From DAOPYU01 sp942493245 (GTDB lineage Bacteria > Sumerlaeota > Sumerlaeia > UBA8349): a stretch of 64,000 nucleotides of DNA. Where the stretch lies: NCBI GenBank assembly GCA_942493245.1, contig OW818685.1:992001-1056000 (forward strand). Reading direction: 5' to 3'. Shown here one piece after another: positions 1 through 9,036 of this stretch (its first letter is position 1; each line of letters starts with the position of its first letter). Under the pieces are notes generated by a model that had not been told where the DNA came from, ran no database searches, and saw only the letters and a list, made by a program, of their open reading frames with translations. The translations under genes were made by a program, and so were the position numbers.

Positions 1-3000
1 TCAGGGTCTTGGTCGAATCCATCGCCACGACCAGTGGATTCGTCGAGGTGGTAATATATCCAACCCACCCGCTAAAGCGGTACCCAACTTCAGGCGTAGC
101 CGTCAACGTCACCGTTGTACCATGCGCATAGGTCACATGATCCGGCGCTTTCTCCACCGAGCCGTTCACCGCCTTCACGGTCAGTGCGTACTCGTTGATC
201 GTGAAGTTCGCCGTCAGTGTCTTCGTTGTGTTCATTGTCACTTCAAGCGGATTCAGCGTACTCGTCGTCGCGCCGCTCCAACCAGTAAAATGATACCCAG
301 CCCCAGCCGTCGCAGTCAGCGTTACCGTTGTGCCATGCGTATAGGTGGACTGTTCGGGTGATTTTAAGACCGAGCCGCTCACTGCTTCAACAATCAACAC
401 ATACTCGTTGATTGCGAAGTTCGCCGTGAGCGTCTTGGTTGCGTCCATCGTCACCACAAGCGGATTGCGCGCACTTATCGCCGCACCACTCCACCCCGTG
501 AAGTGGTACCCCACCGCCGGTGTCGCCATCAGCGTCACCGTACTGCCATGGGTGTAGATCTCTTGATCGGGAAGATTCGCTACCGAGCCATTCTCCACCT
601 CGATTATCAGTGCATACTCGTTGAGTGCGAAGTTAGCCATCAGCGTCTTTGTCGAATCCATCGCAATTACAAGCGGATTGGTCGTACTCGTCGTCGCGCC
701 GCTCCACCCTGTAAAGTGGAAGTTGGCTTCAGGAGTCGCGATCAAAGTCACTGTTGTACCATGCGTGTAGGAAGTCTGGTCGGGCGATTTTGTCACGGAA
801 CCTTTCACCGCCTCCAACGTCAACACATATTCGTTGATCGCGAAGTTCGCCGTGAGCGTTTTCGTCGAGTCCATCGTTACCATGAGCGGATTAAGCGAGC
901 TTGTTGTTGAACCACTCCAACCGGTGAAATGGTACCCCACCGCAGGCGTCGCGGTCAAAGTCACCGTGGTGCTGTGCCCATAAGCCGCCTGGTTTGGCGA
1001 CTTCGCCACCGTGCCGTTCACAACCTCGACTGTCAGTGCGTACTCGTTGACCGCGAAATTCGCAGTGAGCGTCTTCGACGAGTCTATCGTTACCATGAGC
1101 GGATTAAGCGTGCTCGTTATCGAACCGCTCCAGCCGGTGAAATGATAACCCATAGCAGGCGTAGCGGTTAGCGTTACAGTCGTACCGTGCGTGTAGGTTG
1201 CCAAGTTCGGCGACTTCGCCACCGAACCGTTCAACGCATCGACCGTCAGGACATACTCGTTGATCGCGAAGTTCGCGGTCAGGGTTTTCGTTGAATCCAT
1301 CGTCACCACGAAAGGATTGTCCGTACTCGTCTCCGAACCGCTCCACCCCGTGAAGTGGTACCCAACCGCAGGTGTCGCGGTCAGTGTTACCGTGGTCCCG
1401 TGGGTGTAGGGTGTCTGTTCCGGCGACACGGAAACGGTTCCTGTTGTGCCAGTAACCTCAACCGTCAACGCATACGCGTTGATTGCGAAGGTTGCGGTCA
1501 AGGTCTTGGTCGAATCCATCGTCACGACCAGCGGATTTGTCGAGGTGGTGACATCGCCCGTCCAACCTGTGAAGTGGTACCCCGCTTCAGGCGTAGCGGT
1601 CAACGTCGCCGTTGTACCATGCGCATAGGTCACATGATCAGGCGATTTTGTCACCGAACCGTTTGTCGCTTCGACCGTCAAGGCATACTCATTGAGTGCG
1701 AAATTGGCTACGAGCGTTTTAGTTGAATCCATTGTCAGTACCAGAGGATTTGCCGAACTGGTGACGGCACTGGTCCAACCAGTAAAATGATACCCTGCCC
1801 CAGCCGTCGCAGTTAGCGTTACCGTTGTGCCATGCGTGTAGGTTGACTGTTCGGGTGATTTCAAGACCGAGCCGTTCACTGCTTCAGCAATCAACTCATA
1901 CTCGTTGATTTCGAAGTTTGCCGTGAGCGTTTTTGTCGCGTCCATCACGACATCCAACGGGTTCAGCGTACTCGTCGTTGCACCTGTCCAGCCCGTGAAG
2001 TGATAGCCAACCGCAGGTGTTGCGGTCAGAGTCACCGTCGTACCTTCGACGTAGGCCGCGCGGTCTGGTGACTTCGCTACCGAGCCATGTACAGCCTCAA
2101 CCGTCAGCGCGTACTCGTTGAACGTATAGATCGCAAAATTAGCCTCGACCGTTTTATTCGAATCCATCGTCACGACCAGTGGATTTGTCTCCGTGGTGAC
2201 ATCTCCCGTCCAGCCTGAAAAGTAGTAACCCACCGCAGGCACCGCTGTCAGGGTTACAGTGGTACCGTGCGGGTAGGTTGCCAGGTTCGGAGAACGAGTA
2301 ACCGAGCCATTTGTCGCAGAAGTTGTCAACACGTACGTGTTGATTGTGTACACGCCTGTAAACGTAACGGCTCCATCTTTTGCCAATGTCTGTGTGGCGG
2401 GATTGGGAGAGGGTGTCGTGTAGCCGACCATCGGATTCCACGTTAAAGTTATCTCGCCAACAGGCACATCGCTTACCGTTGCTTCTCCCGTGCCACTATG
2501 CACACCTCCCTGCCCATCGGTAAAACTCCAACTGGCCGTATTGGGCGTGACGTGTACGACAACGGAGCCGGTCAGTGGCGGTGGGTCGGTTACCGCAAAG
2601 AATGGTGGCGTCCACTGCGTTGCGTTACTCTCTGCGTCCACCATGTCCACGATATAGAAGTAAGAAGTTCCAGGAAGCAGACCGGTATCGGTAAAGTTTG
2701 TCCCCGTCAGAATGGAAGCGTTCGCTTTCTGGTAGGTACCGGGAGCGCCAGTAGCGCTGCGCCGCACATTAAAGCCCATCGTGGTTGCGGGCAAGCCAGA
2801 GTCGGTCCAACTCAGGTTCATTGAATTGCCACCCGTTGCGACAGCCGAACCATTGTTCGCCGCACCCTTGCCACTTGTGTCAATTGTGAAAGTGTGCCAT
2901 GTGTCGTCCGGAATCAGGAATCCATCCGCCGAAACGGCATCGCTCACTCGCAAGTGATTCAACCCATCACCCGTATCACTTTGGACGGCGAATCGCCCAC

Positions 3001-6000
3001 GCCATGTCACCCCGTCCGGCATCCACCCCGGATGCGGTTCCACCACGCGCTGTTCATACGGTGGGGTGGAACCAAATGTTATGGACATGGCCGAGGAAGG
3101 GTTAAAGTCCATCGTCTCGCTGAAGGTCAGAGTGAAGGTGGTCCAACCCACGTTCACGGCATTGTCATTGTTGGGTGTCACAGAAAGCAGGAAGGCGGGG
3201 GTCAAATCAGTATCTGGCACACTCGACGCAGCGTCAGCACGGAAGGGCCAAACGTCGAACAACCAGTTACCCGAGCCGTCTAATGTATCCTGAAGGAAGG
3301 TCATGTTGTCAAACTCGGCCCCGGCCAGCAAGAGCGCCGTATTGGCCGCGCCCCACCAGTTGTTCTCGAAGTTGCGGTCGCCCGCCCCCACCGCTATGCT
3401 GTCCTGTGCCTGCCACCCGCGCGAGAAATTCTTGCGGTCATTACCGTATATACGGCTACCGTTGAGCGAAGCAATATTCAACGTTCCCACACCGCTATTC
3501 CCCAAGATAGAACTATTCGATACCGCGCCCGCACCGGAGGAAGCCACACCCGTGGCCCCATTGCCGACAACCCAGGAATTGACCAGAGAAGCAAAACCGT
3601 TGACACCGCTACCTGTGTTGCCAACAATTGTGGAATTGCTGATCGCGCCTTGGGCCACCCCATCGCCCGTATTGCCCGCGATGTAACCGCTCGCCACCGT
3701 CGTCGCCCCACTCATGCCCTGGCCGTTGTCCGCAACGGCGCAGTTCTGAACAGAGGTAACTCCCGAGACGGCCGCGCCCGTGTTGCCCAGAATCCGTGAG
3801 TTGAGCAGCGTCGAGGAACCCGATCCGGCAACCCCGACGCCCGTGTTCCCTTCAACCACACAACGCTCCACCGAAGATCCGTCGGTCTTTACCCCCCCGC
3901 CACCGTTGTAGCTGGCAGCGCAGGCTATAGCGCGCCCGCCACCCGATATTTCCAGCCCACGCCCCGTGTTTCGGGTCGCCTCGCAGCTGTTCACGTTTCC
4001 GCCCGAGGCAACGATGCCTCGCCCCCGGTTGTTGATCGCCACACTGTTCGTTGCTCCAGCAGTAACGGTCAACCCGTCACCCCCGTTAAACTCGGAGGAG
4101 GAATCCACAGCGCTCGTACCGTTCAATCCATTCGAAAGATTACCATAAGCGGTGCAAGCCTCCAGCGCCGTTCCGACAATGCCCGAGCCGGAGTTCCATT
4201 CAGCCGTACAGCGGGTCAGAGGTTGTCCCGGTGCGTCAATCCCGGTTCCTCCGTTGAGCGTGGCCGTCGAGTCCGTAATTTCCGCAATAACATGAGCCAT
4301 CTGAATGCCATAATCGCTGTTGGAACGGGCCAGGATGTTGGAAAAATGGCGACCCTCCGTAGATAACCCAGAGTTCCAGAGTTTGGCTGTTCCATCGCTA
4401 CCTCCAGTAAGAATTTTTGCCCCGTCTCTGGAGAAGGCAACGTACCAGACAGAGCCGTTCTGTGCAGAACTTGTCAAAACAGGAGTTTCCTTAGCCACAT
4501 CCCACAGTCTGATTGTACCATCAGTACATCCAGTCAGAAGTTTCGTACCGTTCGGCGAAAAAGCGACAGAACCGACACTGTTTGCGTGTTCAAAGGAGAG
4601 GACCACATTGCCCGTCGCTACATCCCAGATCTTTGCCACTCGCTCACCATCACTACCCGTTGAAATCTTTGTTCCATCAGGAGAGAAGGCAACAGAACGA
4701 ACAACACCCGCATGTACAAAAGTGCGAATTACATTGCCAGTCGCCACATCCCAAACTTTTGCGGTCCTATCCTCACTCCCACTCAGAATTCGGGTTCCAT
4801 CCGGGGAGAATGCGAGAGCCCAAACCCAGTTTGAATGTCCATTGAAAGTACGAATCAAATTCCCAGTCGCTATATCCCATAGTTTTAGTGAACCCACTGC
4901 CGTCAGGACTTTTGTCCCGTCGGGAGAGAAGATCGCGTGGTGCATACACGCTTCCCCATGCGCAAAGGTCCGAATTTCATTCCCTGTTGTGACATCCCAT
5001 AATACCGCCATCTCGCTCCATCCGCCCGCCGCCAAAACCTTTGTTCCATCCGGCGAGAGATCAACGCCGCGCGGTCCATCAAGATCCTGACGAGCAAACG
5101 TCCTGATTTCATCCCCCGTCGCCGCGTCCCATAATCTGGCAATATTGCCTTGTCCGTTCAAAACTTTTGTTCCATCAGAAGAAAGGGCCAGGTAACCTGG
5201 CCCATTTGAGGCCTGAAAGGTGCGAACCGCGCTGCCCGCCGTGCCTTCCACGAGCAGACCTTTTCCCTCTTCCACCACAATGTGGTCCAACACCGCACCT
5301 GCCGCGCTGTCGGTGATCCACAGTCTTCCCCAGTTACCTGTGGAAGGTATACTCAACGCGCTGAATTCATCTATTCCGATGTCACAGGTAGCACCAGAAC
5401 GAGTCTCTCCGTCCATATCCAAAATGGGTACCCCCCCATAGGAGGTGTCTGCAGGGCCAACGCCGGTTCCTCTGTTTGGAGACAACGATCCTATATGATA
5501 GTCATAGTATTCCCATGATGTTGGTAACAACACAGAACGACTTGCTGTAATATCACCCCATACCCGGATTGTATCAATAGTATTTGATGTGACATAACAT
5601 GCTAACTTACCAACTCGAATTACTCGTCGGCTCAAAAAATTCGATAGAAGTGATGGTGAGGGGACATATAGCAGCGTCTGCCGCGATTCAGAATCGTATT
5701 CCATCCGATTAATCATCCCGCTCACAACAGGCCCATAAAACAATGGATCAGCACTTATGTTGTTTGACCCACTTCCAGACCAATTTCCTTCTATATTACA
5801 GTATGAAATGGTCGGAATAGTTGCACTTCCAAGCACCTGTGCGATTGTGTTCTCCCGTATCACGCAATTGACTATAGTTATCGGCTTACCATAGTCGTAA
5901 GCATGAGACACGCCATACCCATAATTGCGCATGATATTATTATTAATTATTATTGGCATTGCGGCATCTCGACAATAAATGCCAGCAGTTTCTGTACTCG

Positions 6001-8767
6001 AAGAATTCCATGCTATTACGTTATTCGCGATTATCGGAGAGGCACTCCAGCAGCATATCCCTCCACCGCCATCATTACCATATGTTGAATTTCCTGAAAT
6101 AATGTTATTTATAATTATTGAAGAAGAGCCAGGACAATCAATCCCGCCTCCGCCATCCCACCCCCAACCATTTGCCAAATTTCCACAAATTGCATTATTT
6201 CTGATCATTGGAGACCCACCACCACAATGAATGCCACCGCCTCTTTGTGCAATGTTTCCAGAAATAATGCAATTCGAAATTTCGAAGGATCCAGCGCAAG
6301 ACACCCCGCCACCAGCGCTTCCATTCGACAGTGTAATAACAAATCCATCTATGTGAGAGTTGTCAGAGCCCACAACTCCACTTCTTGTGTTTTCCCCATC
6401 AATGACAGACACATTTACGTCAATATCCCGAGACCAATCTGACGTTTCATAGCCGCCGAAAACGTCCACATAATTCTTCATCGTTACGACTTTATCACCT
6501 GTCCCGGTGTAGCAACCAGCTGCCGCTAGCAGGACGAATTTCTTCGTCTCGGAAGCGTCAGTGATCTGATTGAGAGCAAATTGGATGCTCTCCCACGGAT
6601 TTTCCTGAGATCCGTTCCCTGTCATATCCGAACCTGTGGAGGCTGAGACATAAACCACCTGCTGATAGGCATCCAAATCGACTGATTCTGTATGCGGCCC
6701 AAGGTTGTTGCCCGCCGAGATACCCCCGCTGCCGAACGGTTTCGCCACAGTAAAAACGATGGGAGACTCTGCGGTCCCCACCGCCGAGAGGTTACAGGTG
6801 GCGTCAGCGCGGACGTCCACACCTGGATCAACCTTGAACATCGCGCCGGGCTGGATCACCGTGTTGCCGCGCAACGACAGGTTGCCCGTGACATGGTAGG
6901 TTGTCGCGTTTGTGAAGGTCTGGTTGCTCTTCACACCGAAGACGACCTGTTCGTTTTCGATGGGAAGTTCGAAAGGTAGGTTGGTGGAATAGCCGCCGTC
7001 GGCAGTAACGGCGAGGTTGAACGCAACCTTTTTCGTGGCTGTTACATTGGCCACCGTCACCGTGCTGAAGGGGTCGGCGCTGTTGGCGATGGTTTTGCCG
7101 TGATTGACCATGCCAAAGTCCGCTGTGGCATCGGCAATGGGGCTGATATCGGTATCCGCCGTGGAAAGCGTGACGGAAACGTTGCGAGCAGCGGCTTTTT
7201 CCGAGGCGAGGGTGACGATGAGACAGGCGGTTTCGTTCTTGTCGAGCGCTCCGTCCCCGTCGTTGTCGTCGTCGTAGGATTTGTTGTCATCCACGGCGAC
7301 GGAGCGGATGACAACGCGGGGATTCATGGGGGTTTGGAGCGCGGCAGCGGCGTCGAGGCGGCCATGACCCAGATTTCCTTCCTGTCCCCCAGCGGAAGAA
7401 AGAGCGCAGGTGGAAAGAATATGGTCGAGGATGGCAGCGGCGGACTGATCGGGATACTTGGCCTGGAGCAACGCGGCGACACCCGCCACCATCGGCGCTG
7501 CAAAACTGGTGCCGCTGCCGTAGGTGCCGTTGTACTGCGAACCGGGAATGGTGGAAAAAATCGTCGTACCGGGCGCGGCCAGATCCACGATCTTACTACC
7601 CGTGCCGAGGGCGTTACCGTTGAAGTTACTCCAAGGCGCGCGGGTGAAGCCGTCGTCCATCACCGCCCCGACACCGAGCACACTCTCGTAGGAAGCGGGA
7701 TAGACGGGCGCGTCACCCTGATTTTCGTTGCCTGCGGCGGCGACCAGCAACGCACCCGCATCGTAGGCGGCGTTGCAGGCATCGCGCAGGGTCTGACTTT
7801 CGGCGCTGAAACGCAGGCTGAGGTTGATAACCTTTGCGCCGCGCGCAACGGCCCAGTTGATGGCGGAAGCCACGTTGGCCGCAGTGATGACGCCCGAACT
7901 GGTGGCTACGTCGAGTGACAGGATCGCGCAACCGTTCGCTATTCCTGCGATGCCTTCTCCGTTGTTGGCTGCGGCGGCGATAATACCTGCTACGCGGCTG
8001 CCGTGCCCAGTATCGTCCTGAATGACAGCGTTATTGTCGGCAAAGTTCCACGAATTGGCCAAATCCAGCGCAGGAGCAAGATCGGGATGGTAACTTTCAA
8101 TACCAGAGTCAATGACGGCAACGACCACGGGGGCTGAGCCACCCGCGCTCGCCTGTACATCCCACGCGGCAGGCATACCGACGAGGTTCAGGTCCGCGCT
8201 CGTTTGGGCGTAGAGCGGGTCGGAGGGTGTGTAGCAGAGCGAGCCGAGATAGTTGGGCTCGGCATAAAGGACGTTCGGGTCGGCGGAATAGGCCGCTTGA
8301 ACCGCCTCCAAGTCGGTTGAAGGGTCGAAGGAAAGAAGGAAGGCGGAAGGTTGAGGGGTGGAAGAGGAATTGGCGGCTGGAGTGTTGCTGTTTGCTGTGG
8401 AAGATTTCGTTTCATCCGGCCCGTTTATTCCGGTACCGGTAGCCGATATCGCGCCTCCGTGAAAGACCGGTGTCACGGCAGACAGACCGAAGCGTTGGTC
8501 CAGCGCGCGTAGCGAGGCGGTACGGGAGGATTGCTCCGCTGACAATTTCCAAGGGGAACGGGAAGCCGAAACCTCCGTCCGAGTGTCCCCTGTCGAAGAA
8601 TTCGACTTTAGCGTCATGGGTTGACGATACTTGACGATGAGTTCGCCCGATACGTACAACGGGCCAGAGGGGGCTTCGGCCCAACTGCCCGTTTTCGCCA
8701 TGATGAATACAAGGGCTAAAACCAGCAGTATCTTTACCCACGCACGCCACACTGGAACACCAGTCAT
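1..8767 (-). CDS. Giant secreted subtilisin-like protease with beta-helix, WD40 and InlB-type repeats (3' end outside window)
   Basis: This frame is open from an ATG at 8767 to the window edge (at least 2,922 residues). Residues 1-30 form a signal peptide, followed by a propeptide-like segment. The peptidase S8 domain shows Asp220 (VIDSGI), His255 (GHGSRVAG) and Ser421 (GTSFAAPMVAG), all in frame, so it should be active. It continues with a right-handed beta-helix (about 700-1110), seven WD40-like repeats with SPDGTK signatures (about 1170-1480), a second beta-helix rich in GNTG turns (about 1490-1820), Ig/FN3-like modules (about 1860-2090), and at least 11 InlB-type repeats. It is probably an exported or surface protease-adhesin; the role is inferred. 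A purine-rich stretch (aaggagaacgagaa) serves as ribosome binding site. The C-terminus, and any sorting signal, lies beyond the edge. Confidence 0.85.
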   Translation of the reverse strand, partial: MTGVPVWRAWVKILLVLALVFIMAKTGSWAEAPSGPLYVSGELIVKYRQPMTLKSNSSTGDTRTEVSASRSPWKLSAEQSSRTASLRALDQRFGLSAVTPVFHGGAISATGTGINGPDETKSSTANSNTPAANSSSTPQPSAFLLSFDPSTDLEAVQAAYSADPNVLYAEPNYLGSLCYTPSDPLYAQTSADLNLVGMPAAWDVQASAGGSAPVVVAVIDSGIESYHPDLAPALDLANSWNFADNNAVIQDDTGHGSRVAGIIAAAANNGEGIAGIANGCAILSLDVATSSGVITAANVASAINWAVARGAKVINLSLRFSAESQTLRDACNAAYDAGALLVAAAGNENQGDAPVYPASYESVLGVGAVMDDGFTRAPWSNFNGNALGTGSKIVDLAAPGTTIFSTIPGSQYNGTYGSGTSFAAPMVAGVAALLQAKYPDQSAAAILDHILSTCALSSAGGQEGNLGHGRLDAAAALQTPMNPRVVIRSVAVDDNKSYDDDNDGDGALDKNETACLIVTLASEKAAARNVSVTLSTADTDISPIADATADFGMVNHGKTIANSADPFSTVTVANVTATKKVAFNLAVTADGGYSTNLPFELPIENEQVVFGVKSNQTFTNATTYHVTGNLSLRGNTVIQPGAMFKVDPGVDVRADATCNLSAVGTAESPIVFTVAKPFGSGGISAGNNLGPHTESVDLDAYQQVVYVSASTGSDMTGNGSQENPWESIQFALNQITDASETKKFVLLAAAGCYTGTGDKVVTMKNYVDVFGGYETSDWSRDIDVNVSVIDGENTRSGVVGSDNSHIDGFVITLSNGSAGGGVSCAGSFEISNCIISGNIAQRGGGIHCGGGSPMIRNNAICGNLANGWGWDGGGGIDCPGSSSIIINNIISGNSTYGNDGGGGICCWSASPIIANNVIAWNSSSTETAGIYCRDAAMPIIINNNIMRNYGYGVSHAYDYGKPITIVNCVIRENTIAQVLGSATIPTISYCNIEGNWSGSGSNNISADPLFYGPVVSGMINRMEYDSESRQTLLYVPSPSLLSNFLSRRVIRVGKLACYVTSNTIDTIRVWGDITASRSVLLPTSWEYYDYHIGSLSPNRGTGVGPADTSYGGVPILDMDGETRSGATCDIGIDEFSALSIPSTGNWGRLWITDSAAGAVLDHIVVEEGKGLLVEGTAGSAVRTFQASNGPGYLALSSDGTKVLNGQGNIARLWDAATGDEIRTFARQDLDGPRGVDLSPDGTKVLAAGGWSEMAVLWDVTTGNEIRTFAHGEACMHHAIFSPDGTKVLTAVGSLKLWDIATGNLIRTFNGHSNWVWALAFSPDGTRILSGSEDRTAKVWDVATGNVIRTFVHAGVVRSVAFSPDGTKISTGSDGERVAKIWDVATGNVVLSFEHANSVGSVAFSPNGTKLLTGCTDGTIRLWDVAKETPVLTSSAQNGSVWYVAFSRDGAKILTGGSDGTAKLWNSGLSTEGRHFSNILARSNSDYGIQMAHVIAEITDSTATLNGGTGIDAPGQPLTRCTAEWNSGSGIVGTALEACTAYGNLSNGLNGTSAVDSSSEFNGGDGLTVTAGATNSVAINNRGRGIVASGGNVNSCEATRNTGRGLEISGGGRAIACAASYNGGGGVKTDGSSVERCVVEGNTGVGVAGSGSSTLLNSRILGNTGAAVSGVTSVQNCAVADNGQGMSGATTVASGYIAGNTGDGVAQGAISNSTIVGNTGSGVNGFASLVNSWVVGNGATGVASSGAGAVSNSSILGNSGVGTLNIASLNGSRIYGNDRKNFSRGWQAQDSIAVGAGDRNFENNWWGAANTALLLAGAEFDNMTFLQDTLDGSGNWLFDVWPFRADAASSVPDTDLTPAFLLSVTPNNDNAVNVGWTTFTLTFSETMDFNPSSAMSITFGSTPPYEQRVVEPHPGWMPDGVTWRGRFAVQSDTGDGLNHLRVSDAVSADGFLIPDDTWHTFTIDTSGKGAANNGSAVATGGNSMNLSWTDSGLPATTMGFNVRRSATGAPGTYQKANASILTGTNFTDTGLLPGTSYFYIVDMVDAESNATQWTPPFFAVTDPPPLTGSVVVHVTPNTASWSFTDGQGGVHSGTGEATVSDVPVGEITLTWNPMVGYTTPSPNPATQTLAKDGAVTFTGVYTINTYVLTTSATNGSVTRSPNLATYPHGTTVTLTAVPAVGYYFSGWTGDVTTETNPLVVTMDSNKTVEANFAIYTFNEYALTVEAVHGSVAKSPDRAAYVEGTTVTLTATPAVGYHFTGWTGATTSTLNPLDVVMDATKTLTANFEINEYELIAEAVNGSVLKSPEQSTYTHGTTVTLTATAGAGYHFTGWTSAVTSSANPLVLTMDSTKTLVANFALNEYALTVEATNGSVTKSPDHVTYAHGTTATLTATPEAGYHFTGWTGDVTTSTNPLVVTMDSTKTLTATFAINAYALTVEVTGTTGTVSVSPEQTPYTHGTTVTLTATPAVGYHFTGWSGSETSTDNPFVVTMDSTKTLTANFAINEYVLTVDALNGSVAKSPNLATYTHGTTVTLTATPAMGYHFTGWSGSITSTLNPLMVTIDSSKTLTANFAVNEYALTVEVVNGTVAKSPNQAAYGHSTTVTLTATPAVGYHFTGWSGSTTSSLNPLMVTMDSTKTLTANFAINEYVLTLEAVKGSVTKSPDQTSYTHGTTVTLIATPEANFHFTGWSGATTSTTNPLVIAMDSTKTLMANFALNEYALIIEVENGSVANLPDQEIYTHGSTVTLMATPAVGYHFTGWSGAAISARNPLVVTMDATKTLTANFAINEYVLIVEAVSGSVLKSPEQSTYTHGTTVTLTATAGAGYHFTGWSGATTSTLNPLEVTMNTTKTLTANFTINEYALTVKAVNGSVEKAPDHVTYAHGTTVTLTATPEVGYRFSGWVGYITTSTNPLVVAMDSTKTL
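60..2330 (-). repeat. InlB-type (Listeria-Bacteroides) repeat array inside giant gene 1
   Basis: Eleven coding repeats of about 71-72 codons (roughly 213-216 bp each) follow one another. Each contains variants of HGTTVTLTATP, GYHFTGW, NPLVVTMDSTKTLTANF and INEYALTVEA. The array continues past the left edge. The repeats differ mainly at scattered positions and are more similar between neighbours than their age would suggest, which fits ongoing gene conversion (inference). Confidence 0.9.
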
Positions 8768-8932
8768 TTCTCGTTCTCCTTCGCCTGGTCAAGAAACTAT
8801 CGTATTCATTCTCGACGATTCATCTTTCCAATTTTCTAATACAGCAACCAGAAGATGGTATCGCCACCGCCCGGAAATGTCCACCCACAATTACTAAAAG
8901 GAAATGGGAATTGGTCTCAAAAAGACTTCAAA

Positions 8933-8981
8933 AAGAACTTTGGGGAGAAAACCCGTCCCCAGGCTTCTCCCCAAAGTTCTT
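8933..8981 (-). terminator. Rho-independent terminator between the two giant genes
   Basis: A perfect 17-bp inverted repeat (8933-8949 with 8965-8981) encloses a 15-nt loop. Read on the minus strand it is followed by two T-runs (ttcttttt, gtcttttt). It lies just past the stop of the 9037-14829 gene, so it should end that transcript before the protease gene. Confidence 0.8.
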
Positions 8982-9036
8982 AATATCGTTTTGTTCCGTT
9001 GCTCGATCGTTTTCCCTCAGGAGTACTGTCCCATTT

